From Ferrovum sp. JA12 (lineage in GTDB: Bacteria > Pseudomonadota > Gammaproteobacteria > Burkholderiales > Ferrovaceae): 64,000 bases of DNA. This document shows, in pieces, positions 38,495 to 49,063 of the stretch (position 1 is the first letter of the stretch; the number at the start of each line of letters is the position of its first letter). The notes under the pieces were generated by a model, which saw nothing but the letters and a program-made list of their open reading frames with translations, ran no database searches and was not told the origin of the DNA. Made by a program: the position numbers and the translations under genes. The stretch spans positions 62,001-126,000 of the forward strand of contig NZ_LJWX01000002.1 of the NCBI RefSeq assembly GCF_001431705.1, written 5' to 3'.

Positions 38495-39085
38495 ATGTTT
38501 ACAGGTATCATTGCAGCTACCGGTAAAATCGCTGGTAGTGAAAAACTGGAGCAAGGGCAACGATTACACATTGACACGTCAATGGATTTGTCTGATGTGG
38601 CCGTGGGGGACTCCATTGCCGTCAACGGCGTGTGTTTGACGGTAGTCAAGTTGGTTAATTTAGGGTTCTTAATGGATGTTTCACGACACACCCTGGATGT
38701 TACAGTAGGTCTGGAGTTGGGGCGTATCGTCAACTTAGAAAAGGCATTGAGGTTGTCAGACCGCTTAGGAGGGCATTTGGTGTCAGGACATGTGGATGGG
38801 ATAGGTGAGATTATGGATTACCGTGCGATAGGGGAGAGCTGGTTTTTAGAAATTAAAGCGCCCCATGAGTTATCACGTTATATCGCTAAAAAAGGCTCTA
38901 TTACCGTCAACGGGATTTCCTTGACCACCAATACCGTTGACGCAGATCTCTTCACCATTAATGTCATCCCGCATACTCGTGAGGTGACTAACTTTAAAGA
39001 ATTGTCTGTGGGAGACTCTGTAAATTTAGAAATTGATTTAATCGCTCGTTACATTGAACGCTCTCGATTATGGGAGAGTGAGTGA
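38495..39085 (+). CDS. ribE: Riboflavin synthase alpha chain
   Basis: A 196-residue enzyme that dismutates two lumazines to riboflavin and pyrimidine. It has two homologous lumazine-binding repeats (about 1-95 and 98-190), starting MFTGIIAATGKI. The first repeat has SIAVNGVCLTVV and the second has SITVNGISLTTNTVD. The ATG at 38495 is preferred over one two codons earlier, since AGGG at 38484-38487 is 7 nt upstream and MFTGI is the family start. Confidence 0.95.
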   Translation: MFTGIIAATGKIAGSEKLEQGQRLHIDTSMDLSDVAVGDSIAVNGVCLTVVKLVNLGFLMDVSRHTLDVTVGLELGRIVNLEKALRLSDRLGGHLVSGHVDGIGEIMDYRAIGESWFLEIKAPHELSRYIAKKGSITVNGISLTTNTVDADLFTINVIPHTREVTNFKELSVGDSVNLEIDLIARYIERSRLWESE

Positions 39086-39126
39086 GAAATAAGTTAAAAT
39101 AGTAATTTGATCCTAAGGAATAGTCC

Positions 39127-40251
39127 ATGATCCCCACTAGTACGTCACGGTCAGTGCTACCTGGTATTTCTCCTACTGCAGAGATTATTGAAGAAATTCA
39201 AGCGGGCCGAATGGTGGTCTTGGTTGATGATGAAGACCGAGAAAACGAAGGCGACTTGGTCTTAGCGGCTGAATTTGTTACCCCTGAAGCCATCAACTTC
39301 ATGGCGCGATATGGTCGCGGTCTTATCTGTTTAACTTTAACTCAAGAGCGTTGTCGTCAGTTGAACTTACCTTTAATGGTGTCTGACAACCGTTCTAGTA
39401 TGACGACTAACTTTACCGTTTCAATTGAAGCGGCTAAGGGCGTCACAACAGGCATTTCTGCCGCAGACCGAGCGCAAACGGTGAAAGCGGCGGTGGCCCG
39501 CTTTGCCCGTCCTGAGGATCTTGTGCAACCAGGGCATGTCTTTCCTTTAATGGCTCGTCGTGGCGGAGTGTTAATTCGTGCTGGCCACACTGAAGCAGGG
39601 TGTGATCTTGCCATGCTGGCTAATCTCGAACCTTGCTCTGTGATTTGTGAAATTCTCAAGGATGACGGGGAGATGGCTCGACTCCCAGATTTAATAGAAT
39701 TTGCTCAACAACATCATCTGAAAGTGGGCACTATTGCTGATCTCATTCATTATCGCAATCAACATGAAAAACTGGTTGAAAGGGCAGGAGAGCGTGAATT
39801 AATTACTCCCTACGGGACATTTAAAGTGGCTGCTTATTATGACGCCATTGCCAATAAAACTCATTTAGCATTAATTCATGGCCACATTGATTCGCAACAG
39901 GAGACGTTGGTACGGGTTCATGAACCTTTTTCTTTGGTAGATATTTTTGACGAGGAGGCCTATCAGCATTCTTTTGGAATTCAAAGCGCCCTAAGACGTA
40001 TTACCCAAGCACCGCAGGGAGTGTTGGTATTATTGCAAGGGGAGGAAAGCGCTGAAGATCTCATCGCTTGGGCAAGCCCTAATCAAGAATTACCGCAAAG
40101 AAAATGGGACTCAAGGTTATATGGAGTCGGTGCACAGATTCTCAGAGACCTAGGAGTCACTAAAATGAGAGTATTATCTCGATTACGTAAAATTCCGAGT
40201 ATGGCAGGTTTTGGATTGGAGGTTGTAGGTTATGTTACACCCAACGAGTAG
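39127..40251 (+). CDS. ribBA: 3,4-dihydroxy-2-butanone 4-phosphate synthase with degenerate GTP cyclohydrolase II domain
   Basis: A 374-residue fusion. The RibB half (about 14-215) is intact: [19 protein letters not shown], the RHGRGLI-like [10 protein letters not shown], and [22 protein letters not shown]. The RibA-like half keeps the fold but has lost the three zinc cysteines of GTP cyclohydrolase II: the expected CxGDxFxSxRCDC stretch reads [18 protein letters not shown]. So only RibB activity is expected, and a separate RibA is needed. This variant is known in proteobacteria (RibBX type). Confidence 0.93.
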   Translation: MIPTSTSRSVLPGISPTAEIIEEIQAGRMVVLVDDEDRENEGDLVLAAEFVTPEAINFMARYGRGLICLTLTQERCRQLNLPLMVSDNRSSMTTNFTVSIEAAKGVTTGISAADRAQTVKAAVARFARPEDLVQPGHVFPLMARRGGVLIRAGHTEAGCDLAMLANLEPCSVICEILKDDGEMARLPDLIEFAQQHHLKVGTIADLIHYRNQHEKLVERAGERELITPYGTFKVAAYYDAIANKTHLALIHGHIDSQQETLVRVHEPFSLVDIFDEEAYQHSFGIQSALRRITQAPQGVLVLLQGEESAEDLIAWASPNQELPQRKWDSRLYGVGAQILRDLGVTKMRVLSRLRKIPSMAGFGLEVVGYVTPNE

Positions 40252-40726
40252 TCCGCGAAATACCAGTATGGCTGATATTTCAAGTAACGGGAAAGGGTTG
40301 CGTATTGCTATTGTTATTTCACGGTTTAATGAGGCGATTGGTGAGCATTTGTTAGCCGCCACAGGCAAAGCTTTAATTGAGCATGGGGTACTGGAGAAGA
40401 ATATTCCGGTGATTCGTGTACCAGGAGCCTTGGAGATTCCTTTAGCACTTAAGACGCTGGCTGTAACCAAGCGCTTTGATGCTTTAATTGCACTGGGCTC
40501 AATTGTGCGAGGTGAAACTTATCACTTTGAGATTGTAGCCAACGAGAGTGCAGCAGGAATTACTGCTGTGCAGTTGGATACGGGGGTCCCCATTGCCAAT
40601 GGTATTTTAACCACAGAGAACGATGCTCAAGCCTTTGCACGGGTTGAACAAAAGGGCCTAGACTGTGCCATGGCGGCCATAGAAATGGCACGATTATTAG
40701 CAGAAATCAGATCAGGTGAAATGTGA
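40232..40726 (+). CDS. ribH: 6,7-dimethyl-8-ribityllumazine synthase
   Basis: A 164-residue enzyme that condenses the RibD and RibB products to lumazine. Marks are [29 protein letters not shown], the [21 protein letters not shown] loop with the catalytic His, and [17 protein letters not shown]. The ATG at 40232 has GGAGG 9 nt upstream, so the longer N-terminus is favoured over a second ATG at 40268. It overlaps ribBA by 20 nt and nusB by 4 nt. Confidence 0.95.
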   Translation: MLHPTSSPRNTSMADISSNGKGLRIAIVISRFNEAIGEHLLAATGKALIEHGVLEKNIPVIRVPGALEIPLALKTLAVTKRFDALIALGSIVRGETYHFEIVANESAAGITAVQLDTGVPIANGILTTENDAQAFARVEQKGLDCAMAAIEMARLLAEIRSGEM

Positions 40727-41154
40727 AATCAGCCAGAAGACTAGCACGTGAAGGGGTAGTACAAGGACTCTACGCTTGGCAGATGAACGGCGATACCTTG
40801 ACGCACATTAGCCAACATGTTTTAGCACAACATCACATGGGCCGTGCGGATGCCGCCTTACTAAATCATTATTTACAAGGCATTTATGGCGCTGTCGATG
40901 AATTAAATACTTTTATTGCGCCTTATCTTGATCGTGATTTGATGAATGTTAGTCCCGTTGAAAAGGCTATTCTTTGGCTGGCGGCCTATGAACTGCGCTA
41001 CGCATTAGACACGCCATTTCGTGTAATCATTAACGAGGCTGTAGAGATTGCAAAATCCTTCGGTGCCACCGATGGCCATAAATATATTAATGGTGTGGTA
41101 GATAAGATGGCGTTGGATGTCCGCTCTAAGGAAGTCAAGTTAGCCCAAAGATAA
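40723..41154 (+). CDS. nusB: Transcription antitermination factor NusB
   Basis: A 143-residue RNA-binding all-helical protein that works with NusE and boxA RNA, mainly in rRNA operon antitermination. It shows ARRLAREGVVQGLYAWQ and the C-terminal LDTPFRVIINEAVEIAKSFGATDGHKYINGVVDK motif. The GTG start overlaps the ribH stop (GTGA). The ribH-nusB-thiL order is widely conserved. Confidence 0.96.
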   Translation: MKSARRLAREGVVQGLYAWQMNGDTLTHISQHVLAQHHMGRADAALLNHYLQGIYGAVDELNTFIAPYLDRDLMNVSPVEKAILWLAAYELRYALDTPFRVIINEAVEIAKSFGATDGHKYINGVVDKMALDVRSKEVKLAQR

Positions 41155-41165
41155 GGAGCTCTTGA

Positions 41166-42137
41166 GTGCCCTCTGAGTTCGATTTGATACAGCAATATTG
41201 TCAACGTTTAACCGCTCATACTGATCTTGGGGTGGGTGATGATGCAGCGCTGATGACTGTTCGCCCCGGCCACCAATTGGCCGTCTCCACTGATGTGTTG
41301 GTGGCAGGGAATCATTTTTTTGTTGATGTTTCTCCTTTTTCTTTGGGTAGAAAAGCTGCCAGCGTGAATTTGTCTGATATGGCTGCCATGGGCGCCACTC
41401 CTCGTTGGGCTACTCTGGGATTGAGTATCCCAGGGATGAATGAGGGATGGCTAAAAGATTTTTGCGATGGCTTTTATCAGGCCCTCTCTGAACACGGGGT
41501 GGATTGGGTAGGGGGGGATACGACTCGAGGTCCCCTTAACCTTGCTGTAACTATCATGGGTGAAGTGCTTTCAGGTAAAGGACTAAAAAGGTCTGGAGCT
41601 AAGGTGGATGATGACATTTGGGTGTCAGGGAGCGTGGGCGATGCGGCCTGGGGGCTGGCTTTTCTCCAAGGGCAAGTGGAGCTTGGGATGGAGGCTCAGC
41701 AGTATTTTCGTGCTCGTTTAGACAATCCCACTGCGCGAGTTGAGTTGGGGCGTAGCCTGTTATCGCTAGCCCATAGTGCTATTGATATTTCTGATGGATT
41801 GTTGGCAGATTTAAATCATATTTTAGTGGCTTCACAGGTGGGGGCAATCTTGAAGGCGGACCAGATTCCCGTCTCAAAGTTATTGTCTGAGCATCAACTT
41901 GACCCCTCATTTTGGCAAGCAGTCTTAAGAGGCGGTGATGATTATGAACTGTGTTTTACAGCCCCTCCCCATCATGATCACACCATTATAGAGCTATCAA
42001 GAAAAATGAATTTATCAGTTACGCGGATTGGTAAGATTGTCAGCGATGCTGAACAAAGAACATTATTAAACTATCCAGAGCAAGGGGTAGGTCAGCCCTC
42101 TTGGCAAGGATTTGATCATTTTAGAACACTGTCATGA
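41166..42137 (+). CDS. thiL: Thiamine-monophosphate kinase
   Basis: A 323-residue PurM-like kinase that makes thiamine diphosphate from the monophosphate with ATP. It shows GVGDDAALM, the VNLSDMAAMGATPRWATLGLSIP stretch, VDWVGGDTTRGPLN and AIDISDGLLADLNHI with the metal and nucleotide residues. The start is GTG with AAGGAG just upstream, overlapping the end of nusB. The stop overlaps pgpA (ATGA). Confidence 0.95.
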   Translation: MPSEFDLIQQYCQRLTAHTDLGVGDDAALMTVRPGHQLAVSTDVLVAGNHFFVDVSPFSLGRKAASVNLSDMAAMGATPRWATLGLSIPGMNEGWLKDFCDGFYQALSEHGVDWVGGDTTRGPLNLAVTIMGEVLSGKGLKRSGAKVDDDIWVSGSVGDAAWGLAFLQGQVELGMEAQQYFRARLDNPTARVELGRSLLSLAHSAIDISDGLLADLNHILVASQVGAILKADQIPVSKLLSEHQLDPSFWQAVLRGGDDYELCFTAPPHHDHTIIELSRKMNLSVTRIGKIVSDAEQRTLLNYPEQGVGQPSWQGFDHFRTLS

Positions 42138-42619
42138 CACCCAATTTAAGAGAGCTTTTGTTCAGTGATTGGCGCCATTTTTTATCCCTAGGCTTAGGGT
42201 CAGGCTTGTCACCTAAAGCTCCCGGAACAATGGGCACGCTGGTGGCTTTGCCGTTTTATTTTTTAATACGTCAGTTCAACGCTCCCCTTGGCTGGTTCAT
42301 TACCGGATTATCGTTATTAGTAGGGATTTATATTTGTCACTTCACGGCATCAAAGTTAGACGTGGAGGATCCTAGCGCAGTGGTATGGGATGAGATTGTT
42401 GCGTTTTTAATGATGTTATTGTGGGTGAAACCTCAAGGAATCGGATTGTTGTGGGCCTTTTTGTTATTTCGTTTATTTGATATTTGGAAACCCTATCCCA
42501 TATGTTGGGCAGATCGACACATTAAAGGTGGTTTAGGAATTATGTTAGATGATCTGTTGGCCATGTTTTTTGCAGTGGGTGTTTGGTATAGCTTGGAGGG
42601 ACTAATAGTTGGATTCTAA
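42134..42619 (+). CDS. pgpA: Phosphatidylglycerophosphatase A
   Basis: A 161-residue membrane phosphatase that produces phosphatidylglycerol. It has the start LGSGLSPKAPGTMGTLVALP, the VVWDEIVAFL stretch with catalytic acidic residues, FRLFDIWKPYP and GGLGIMLDDLLA. About four membrane helices are present. It lies in the conserved thiL-pgpA-pncC order. Confidence 0.94.
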   Translation: MTPNLRELLFSDWRHFLSLGLGSGLSPKAPGTMGTLVALPFYFLIRQFNAPLGWFITGLSLLVGIYICHFTASKLDVEDPSAVVWDEIVAFLMMLLWVKPQGIGLLWAFLLFRLFDIWKPYPICWADRHIKGGLGIMLDDLLAMFFAVGVWYSLEGLIVGF

Positions 42620-43097
42620 AGATATTGAGTTAGCCCAGCGTGTGGGCTTATTGTTATTAAACCAAGGACAACTCTTGGCGCTTGCCGAATCCTGCACCGG
42701 TGGTGGGATCGCAGCACTGATAACCGAAATTTCAGGCTCGGCCCAATGGTTTGAGCGAGGGTTTGTCACCTATAGTAATTTAAGTAAGGAGCAGGTATTG
42801 GGTGTTCCCGCTGCCACGCTTAGCCAATATGGTGCTGTCAGCGAAGAGGTGGTTAAGGCGATGGCCGAAGGAGCGCTGCTACATAGCGTCGCCCATTGGG
42901 CCGTTGCTGTGAGTGGTGTGGCAGGCCCCACTGGCGGGAGCTCGCAAAAACCCGTGGGGACGGTATGTGTTGCTTGGGCCCATCAGGGTGGCCCCTGCGA
43001 AGTACAAACCTACCATTTCGACGGAGACCGTCAACAAGTTAGAGCTCAAACAACCCGTTACGCTCTACAAGGATTGATCACTCGTCTAGATCATTGA
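42609..43097 (+). CDS. pncC: Nicotinamide-nucleotide amidohydrolase (CinA C-terminal type)
   Basis: A 162-residue stand-alone CinA C-terminal domain that converts nicotinamide mononucleotide to nicotinate mononucleotide. It shows LALAESCTGGGIAALITEISGSAQWF with the catalytic Ser, GAVSEEVVKAMAEG and GVAGPTGGSSQKPVGTV. It starts at TTG (42609), with GGAGGG about 8 nt upstream supporting this start, overlapping pgpA by 11 nt. It ends the rib-nus-thi cluster; recA follows after the MFS gene, a variation on the usual cinA-recA proximity. Confidence 0.92.
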   Translation: MDSKDIELAQRVGLLLLNQGQLLALAESCTGGGIAALITEISGSAQWFERGFVTYSNLSKEQVLGVPAATLSQYGAVSEEVVKAMAEGALLHSVAHWAVAVSGVAGPTGGSSQKPVGTVCVAWAHQGGPCEVQTYHFDGDRQQVRAQTTRYALQGLITRLDH

Positions 43098-43184
43098 CCC
43101 CCATGAAGGGTGGATTAAGCCAATAACTTAAACTAACCCCAAGCGAGACTTTCCTTAAAAAAAGACCACGACTAAGTAATAAAG

Positions 43185-43212
43185 TTGTCAGTAGATTTTT
43201 TTCTGATAGACT
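43185..43212 (+). promoter_or_regulatory. Possible promoter of the MFS gene
   Basis: TTGTCA at 43185-43190, a 16-bp spacer and TAGACT at 43207-43212. The match is moderate; the rest of the 185-bp gap is AT-rich without other signals. Confidence 0.3.
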
Positions 43213-43282
43213 AAAACAAATAATAATAATAAGAATAAACCATAAAAACATAGAAAATGATCAGATTTAGGAGGAGGAGAGT

Positions 43283-44614
43283 ATGGTGACAGGGGACTTA
43301 AAGCAATTAAACGTTGGCGGATTAGATTCCCGTGGACGTATTAATCAAGATGTACAGAAAATCGATCTCGGTGAGGTTTCAGCGGCAGTCTTTATGGGAC
43401 GCTGTTCAGAGCATTTTGACTTTTTTGTGTACGCCATAGCGTCGGTGTTGGTTTTCCCTTCACTTTTTTTCCCGTTCTTATCGCAGCTGGAAGGGACCTT
43501 AGCCTCTTTTGCTATGTTTTCCTTGGCCTTTATCGCGCGTCCCATTGGAACAACATTATTGATGTATGTCCAAAAGCGCTCCAATCGAACAACGAAATTA
43601 ATTGTGGCGTTGTTCCTATTGGGTTTTTCAACGGCGGGCATGGCTTTTGTTCCTAGTTACTCATTTTTAGGCGTGATGGCTATCGTTCTTTTAGCTATTT
43701 TGCGTATTGGACAAGGTATCGCTGTGGGCGGATCTTGGGATGGTTTTCCCTCGCTCTTGGCGTTGAATGCTCCAGCTAAGCAACGGGGCTGGTATGCCAT
43801 GCTCGGACAGTTAGGCTCGCCTTTTGGCTTTGCTATTGCCACAGGAGTGTTTTGGTATCTTCATTCACAGCTGTCAGCGCAGGATTTTCTTGAATGGGGT
43901 TGGCGTTATCCATTCTTTGTTGCTTTTGTTCTGAATATGATGGCACTTTTTTTACGTTTTAGATTGGTGACTTCAGCGAAATATACGCGTCTTCTGGATA
44001 CGTCTGCATTAGTTCCCCCACCTCAGTTTTCTGAATTAGTGGTGAGTCAAAAGCGCAATATTCTTTTGGGCGCTCTTTCAGCGCTAGCAAGTTACGCCCT
44101 TTTTCATGTGGTCACCGTTTTCCCGCTGTCCTATATTGTGTTAAACACAGACCGCTCAATTAATGATTTTCTTTTGATTCAAATGATCGGTGCGGGTTTT
44201 GCGGTACTTGGCATGATTGCCTCTGGAGTGATTGCCGATCACTTTGGGCGCCGCCATACCTTGGCTGCTGTGGCCATATTAATTGGAGTATTTAGTGTTT
44301 CCACTCCGCTTTTAATTGGTAGTGGGCAATGGGGACAAAACTTGTATATTTTTGTCGGGTTTATTTTACTAGGGCTCTCCTATGGTCAGGCATCAGGGGC
44401 TACTGCAAACAACTTTCCTGCGGTATACCGTTACATGGGTGCGGCGTTGAGCGCAGATTTATCCTGGTTATTGGGTGCCGCTTTCTCTCCCTTAATTGTC
44501 TTGTGGCTAACCAGTCATTATGGATTGGCCTTTGTGGGGTTATATCTTTTGTCTGGGGTTGTCACCACCTTATTGGCCTTGATATTAAACCATCGATTAG
44601 AAAAACAAGATTAA
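43283..44614 (+). CDS. MFS transporter, metabolite/H+ symporter-like
   Basis: A 443-residue protein with about 12 membrane helices. It resembles the sugar-porter-like metabolite:H+ symporters (MHS, ShiA/ProP-type): FDFFVYAIASVLVFP near helix one, RPIGTTLLMYV, IGQGIAVGGSWDG and VIADHFGRRHTLAA in the second half. The substrate is unknown; organic acids or compatible solutes are typical. A very strong Shine-Dalgarno (AGGAGGAGGAG) precedes the ATG. It is single-gene, between pncC and recA. A GGAGGGGGAA hairpin without a T-run lies at 44624-44654. Confidence 0.85.
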   Translation: MVTGDLKQLNVGGLDSRGRINQDVQKIDLGEVSAAVFMGRCSEHFDFFVYAIASVLVFPSLFFPFLSQLEGTLASFAMFSLAFIARPIGTTLLMYVQKRSNRTTKLIVALFLLGFSTAGMAFVPSYSFLGVMAIVLLAILRIGQGIAVGGSWDGFPSLLALNAPAKQRGWYAMLGQLGSPFGFAIATGVFWYLHSQLSAQDFLEWGWRYPFFVAFVLNMMALFLRFRLVTSAKYTRLLDTSALVPPPQFSELVVSQKRNILLGALSALASYALFHVVTVFPLSYIVLNTDRSINDFLLIQMIGAGFAVLGMIASGVIADHFGRRHTLAAVAILIGVFSVSTPLLIGSGQWGQNLYIFVGFILLGLSYGQASGATANNFPAVYRYMGAALSADLSWLLGAAFSPLIVLWLTSHYGLAFVGLYLLSGVVTTLLALILNHRLEKQD

Positions 44615-44747
44615 TCTATCCTTGTTCCCCTTCCTTATTACTGAGGAGGGGGAAGCGGTTTAATGCCTAAAATTGTCCTTTTACTGCTTAATAAAAATCT
44701 GACAGACGGGTATATTGTCGAATAATTGGCAATCGCTGATTTAGTTA

Positions 44748-44780
44748 TTGCAAAAGAATGATAACTGGATATAATTACAG
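44748..44780 (+). promoter_or_regulatory. recA promoter with LexA-box-like operator
   Basis: TTGCAA (44748-44753), a 16-bp spacer and TATAAT (44770-44775), about 97 bp before the recA ATG. CTGGATATAATTACAG at 44765-44780 resembles the CTG-N10-CAG LexA operator and covers the -10. SOS control is inferred. Confidence 0.6.
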
Positions 44781-44871
44781 TACTTGGTCGGCTTAGACTA
44801 AGTCCGCCAACAACCCCACTTCTTGGGATGACCTGGCGCCCTCAATGCATAGATATTTCAGGATATTGATT

Positions 44872-45897
44872 ATGGACGATAATAAAAGTAAAGCCTTGTC
44901 GGCGGCACTCTCTCAGATTGAAAAGCAATTTGGTAAAGGGGCCGTTATGCGTCTTGGTGAAACCGAGATTGAGCGTGACTTTGATGTGGTGTCAACAGGT
45001 TCTTTGGGGCTAGATTTAGCGCTCGGTGTAGGGGGGTTACCACGGGGAAGGATTGTTGAAATATATGGCCCAGAGTCATCAGGAAAAACCACTTTAACTT
45101 TACAAGTGATTGCGGAAATGCAAAAAAAAGGAGGCATTGCTGCATTCATTGATGCAGAACATGCCCTGGACCCTGTTTACGCACAAAAGTTAGGAGTGAA
45201 TGTTAGCGATCTATTGATTTCCCAGCCTGATACTGGTGAACAAGCCCTTGAGATTGCAGACATGTTGGTACGTTCTGGATCGGTGGATATAGTGGTGGTA
45301 GATTCTGTAGCGGCTTTAACACCCCGTGCAGAAATTGAAGGTGAAATGGGAGATTCTCACGTGGGGCTCCACGCCAGGTTAATGTCTCAAGCCTTAAGAA
45401 AGTTGACGGGTAACATTAAGCGCTCAAATTGTCTGGTTATATTTATTAATCAAATTCGTTTGAAAATCGGGGTAATGTTTGGTAACCCAGAAACCACCAC
45501 AGGTGGTAATGCTTTGAAATTCTACGCCTCCGTTCGTCTTGATATTCGTCGTGTGGGCTCAATTAAACGCGGTGATGAGGTGGTAGGAAGTGAAACACGT
45601 GTCAAGGTTGTGAAAAATAAAGTTTCCCCTCCATTTAAGGTGGCCGATTTCGATATTATGTATGGTGAAGGTATTTCCCGTGAAGGTGAAATCATCGAAT
45701 TAGGAGTGTTGGGAAAAATCGTAGAAAAGGCGGGGGCTTGGTACTCCTATCAAGGTGAAAAAATTGGCCAAGGTAAAGACAATGCTCGAGAATATTTAAA
45801 AGAACGTCCTGAAATTGCCAATGAGATAGAAAATAAAATCCGTGAATCCAATAGGGTTAAGTTAGCTGTTGCAGTCCCTGTAGTCGATGAAGACTAA
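44872..45897 (+). CDS. recA: Recombinase A
   Basis: A 341-residue strand-exchange ATPase and SOS co-protease. It shows [19 protein letters not shown], Walker [10 protein letters not shown], the [36 protein letters not shown] stretch with L1, and [35 protein letters not shown] with L2. The ATG at 44872 has AGGA 8 nt upstream; an earlier in-frame ATG is less likely. recX follows after 5 nt. Confidence 0.98.
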   Translation: MDDNKSKALSAALSQIEKQFGKGAVMRLGETEIERDFDVVSTGSLGLDLALGVGGLPRGRIVEIYGPESSGKTTLTLQVIAEMQKKGGIAAFIDAEHALDPVYAQKLGVNVSDLLISQPDTGEQALEIADMLVRSGSVDIVVVDSVAALTPRAEIEGEMGDSHVGLHARLMSQALRKLTGNIKRSNCLVIFINQIRLKIGVMFGNPETTTGGNALKFYASVRLDIRRVGSIKRGDEVVGSETRVKVVKNKVSPPFKVADFDIMYGEGISREGEIIELGVLGKIVEKAGAWYSYQGEKIGQGKDNAREYLKERPEIANEIENKIRESNRVKLAVAVPVVDED

Positions 45898-45902
45898 TTA
45901 TT

Positions 45903-46340
45903 GTGGCTGAGGTCTCCTTAAGACATAAAGCGCTTCAATATCTAGCACGCCGAGAGCATTCTCGGCGTGAGTTGTTGAGGAAACTGTTGCCTTTAGCCGT
46001 ATCTGATGATGAGGTTTATACTCTATTAGATGAACTTGAACAGGAGGGATTACAGTCTGATAGAAGAACTGCTGAGACTATTGTTCGTGCAAGACAAGGA
46101 AAGCATGGCGCCTTACGCATCAGGCAAGATTTACAACAGCACGGCATTCCCGACACGATTATTCAATCGCTCCTTATTGAAGTAAAGGAGGATGAGCTCT
46201 CACAGGTGAAAGAAGTCTGGGCAAAACGCTTTGATCAGTTACCGGTTAATGCCCAGGAGAGGGCTAAGCAAGGGAGATATTTGCAAAACAGAGGCTTTAG
46301 TATGGCAGTGATCCAAGCTCTTTTTAGAGGAGAGGATTAG
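45903..46340 (+). CDS. recX: Regulatory protein RecX
   Basis: A 145-residue inhibitor of RecA filament growth, all helical with three tandem repeats. It begins with ALQYLARREHSRRELLRKLLP, then the FIVRARQGKHG-like IVRARQGKHGALRIRQDLQQHGI, and ends with KQGRYLQNRGFSMAVIQALF. It starts at GTG just after recA, the usual recA-recX unit. No clear terminator with a T-run follows, only an imperfect hairpin near 46361-46379. Confidence 0.92.
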   Translation: MAEVSLRHKALQYLARREHSRRELLRKLLPLAVSDDEVYTLLDELEQEGLQSDRRTAETIVRARQGKHGALRIRQDLQQHGIPDTIIQSLLIEVKEDELSQVKEVWAKRFDQLPVNAQERAKQGRYLQNRGFSMAVIQALFRGED

Positions 46341-46423
46341 TCAGTACAGTTTAAAAGAATGACCAATCGGATCATTCAATGAATACTTCCCCGTGATTCT
46401 GTCTCTTTGATGAGCTTGGTTTT

Positions 46424-46432
46424 TGGTAGAAT
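46424..46432 (+). promoter_or_regulatory. Extended -10 promoter candidate for alaS
   Basis: TGGTAGAAT has the TG-n extension in front of TAGAAT. TTGATG at 46407-46412 gives only a 14-bp spacer, so the extended -10 may replace the -35. It lies about 40 bp before the alaS ATG. Confidence 0.35.
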
Positions 46433-46471
46433 AGTTTATTCAATTTTATTTATAAAGACTAGATAATCATC

Positions 46472-49063
46472 ATGAAATCTGCTGAGATTCGAGATCGTTT
46501 TTTAAGGTTTTTTGAGCGCCATGGGCACACCATCGTACCCTCCAGTCCTCTTGTGCCTGCTAATGACCCAACCTTACTTTTTACCAACTCTGGCATGGTT
46601 CAGTTTAAAGATGTTTTCCTCGGTACTGACAAGCGAACTTACACGAGGGCCACTAGCAGCCAGAGAAGTGTTCGCGCAGGTGGAAAACATAACGATCTTG
46701 AGAATGTCGGTTATACAGCACGCCATCATACTTTTTTTGAAATGCTGGGTAACTTTAGTTTTGGTGATTATTTTAAACATGATGCCATACATTTTGCTTG
46801 GCAATTCTTAACTGAAGAGTTAAAGCTACCTCAAGACAAATTGTGGGTCACTGTTTTTCATGACGATGAAGAGGCTGCTCATATTTGGCTAAAGGAGATT
46901 GGCGTACCTGAAGCCCGTTTCACCCGAATCAGTACCTCTGATAACTTTTGGCAGATGGGCGATACGGGGCCCTGTGGGCCATGCAGTGAGATTTTTTATG
47001 ACCACGGACCTGAAGTGGCGGGCGGTCCACCCGGGACTGCTGATGCGGATGGAGACCGCTATATAGAGATCTGGAACTTGGTTTTTATGCAGTTTAATCG
47101 TGATGAAAAAGGAGTATTACACCCCTTACCTAAACCTTCAGTGGATACGGGCATGGGGTTAGAGAGAATTTCAGCGATTATGCAGCATGTGCACAGTAAC
47201 TATGACATTGACCTCTTTCAAGAATTAATTCAAGCGGCAGCCCGTGAAACACACGCAACGGACTTAACCCATAACTCACTTAAGGTGATTGCTGATCACA
47301 TTCGCGCTTGTTCGTTTTTAATTGTAGATGGAGTGATTCCGAGTAATGAAGGGCGTGGTTATGTTTTGCGCCGTATTATTCGTCGCGCTATTCGTCATGG
47401 TTATAAATTAGGACAAAACCAACCTTTCTTTCATCTCATAGTGGCTGATTTAGCTCGTATTATGGGTGTGGCTTATCCTGAATTGTTAGTGAAGCAAGAG
47501 CAAGTGAAGGCAGTTCTTTTGCAAGAAGAGGAACGTTTTGCTGAAACTCTAGAAAATGGTATGGCCGTTCTTGAGGAAGCTCTTCACCAAGAGGATAAAA
47601 TGCTCAATGGTGAAACGGTGTTTAAGCTCTATGATACCTTTGGTTTTCCTATGGATTTAACCGCTGACATCGCTCGTGAAAGAGGCATTAATTTGGATAT
47701 AGCGGGTTTTGAACAGGCTATGGAGGCCCAGCGTGAGCGGGCTAGGGCAGCTTCCAAATTTACCAGCCAACATCACATTGATTACCAAGGATCTGGAACG
47801 GAGTTTGTGGGTTATGAACAGCTCAACTGTGAAGCGGAAATTATAGCACTCTACCATGAGGGAGTGGCTGTCAGAGAGTTACACCATGGTGAACAAGGTT
47901 TGGTGGTGTTAGATCAAACCCCTTTTTATGCGGAATCCGGGGGGCAGGTAGGTGATCAAGGTCAACTGATCAGCTCCCACGGTACCTTTAAGGTCAGTGA
48001 TACACGTAAAATTCAGGCGCGGGTATCTGGTCACAGTGGCCATGTCCTCACTGGTAAAATTCAGGTGGGAGATACACTGCGCGCTGAGGTCGATATGCCC
48101 TTACGCCACGCTGCCCAATTGAATCACTCGGCTACCCATTTATTGCATGCAGCGTTGCGTCAGGTTCTGGGTGAGCATGTGCATCAACGAGGTTCGCTGG
48201 TGGACCCCATGAAAACACGTTTTGATTTCTCCCATGACAAACCTCTCTCACCAGAACAAAAGCGGCGTATTGAAGAATTAGTGAATCAACAAGTTCGCAA
48301 TAATCATTTGGTATCAGTGAGTATCATGTCCTATGATGACGCCATCAATAAAGGGGCAATGGCCTTGTTTGATGAAAAATATGGTGATGAAGTCAGAGTC
48401 GTGGGGATGGCTGAGTTTTCCACTGAATTATGTGGTGGCACTCACGTACAAAGAACAGGAGATATTGGTTTATTTAGAATTGTAAGTGAATCGGGTGTGG
48501 CTTCAGGGATTCGTCGCATTGAAGCTGTGACAGGTCGCTTGGCACTTGAATATACTCATCAAGAGCAAGATGAATTAATTGAAGCAGCATTGAAACTTAA
48601 AGCTCCACCGCAAGAATTAGTTCAAAAACTATCACACCTATTAGATAACGTAAAACAGCTTGAACGTGAATTAGAAAAGTTAAAAGCCAAACTTGCCCAC
48701 TCTGAGGGTGTTGAACTGGTTAATCAAGTGAGGTTGATCAAAGGTGTTCAGGTGTTAAGTGCTGAGATTCCTGATGCCGATGTTAAAACCCTGAGAGAGA
48801 CGTTGGACGTGTTGAAATCCCGTTTATCCCCTGCCATTATAGTGCTCGGCTCAAGAGCGCAGGGTAAAGTCTCTCTGATTGCCGGCGTAACGGCTGATTT
48901 GGTTCATCAAGTAAAGGCTGGCGAGTTGGTTAACAGTGTTGCGATGCAGGTGGGTGGTAAAGGAGGGGGGCGGGCTGATATGGCTCAGGCAGGCGGGACC
49001 CAACCTGAAGGGTTGAATACCGCTTTAGAATCTGTCTACGCTTGGTGTGAAGGCCAGCTTTAA
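46472..49063 (+). CDS. alaS: Alanyl-tRNA synthetase
   Basis: An 863-residue class II synthetase. The catalytic domain has [56 protein letters not shown] and the [18 protein letters not shown] loop. The editing domain has [11 protein letters not shown] and CGGTHV with the zinc residues, and a C-terminal coiled-coil and C-Ala domain follow ([16 protein letters not shown]). It charges tRNA-Ala. The TAA is shared with the convergent gene (TTAA). Confidence 0.98.
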   Translation: MKSAEIRDRFLRFFERHGHTIVPSSPLVPANDPTLLFTNSGMVQFKDVFLGTDKRTYTRATSSQRSVRAGGKHNDLENVGYTARHHTFFEMLGNFSFGDYFKHDAIHFAWQFLTEELKLPQDKLWVTVFHDDEEAAHIWLKEIGVPEARFTRISTSDNFWQMGDTGPCGPCSEIFYDHGPEVAGGPPGTADADGDRYIEIWNLVFMQFNRDEKGVLHPLPKPSVDTGMGLERISAIMQHVHSNYDIDLFQELIQAAARETHATDLTHNSLKVIADHIRACSFLIVDGVIPSNEGRGYVLRRIIRRAIRHGYKLGQNQPFFHLIVADLARIMGVAYPELLVKQEQVKAVLLQEEERFAETLENGMAVLEEALHQEDKMLNGETVFKLYDTFGFPMDLTADIARERGINLDIAGFEQAMEAQRERARAASKFTSQHHIDYQGSGTEFVGYEQLNCEAEIIALYHEGVAVRELHHGEQGLVVLDQTPFYAESGGQVGDQGQLISSHGTFKVSDTRKIQARVSGHSGHVLTGKIQVGDTLRAEVDMPLRHAAQLNHSATHLLHAALRQVLGEHVHQRGSLVDPMKTRFDFSHDKPLSPEQKRRIEELVNQQVRNNHLVSVSIMSYDDAINKGAMALFDEKYGDEVRVVGMAEFSTELCGGTHVQRTGDIGLFRIVSESGVASGIRRIEAVTGRLALEYTHQEQDELIEAALKLKAPPQELVQKLSHLLDNVKQLERELEKLKAKLAHSEGVELVNQVRLIKGVQVLSAEIPDADVKTLRETLDVLKSRLSPAIIVLGSRAQGKVSLIAGVTADLVHQVKAGELVNSVAMQVGGKGGGRADMAQAGGTQPEGLNTALESVYAWCEGQL

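Noticed and set aside
44624-44654. CCCCTTCC/GGAGGGGG hairpin after the MFS gene
   Set aside because: Stable stem, but no T-run on either strand; noted only as a possible structure.
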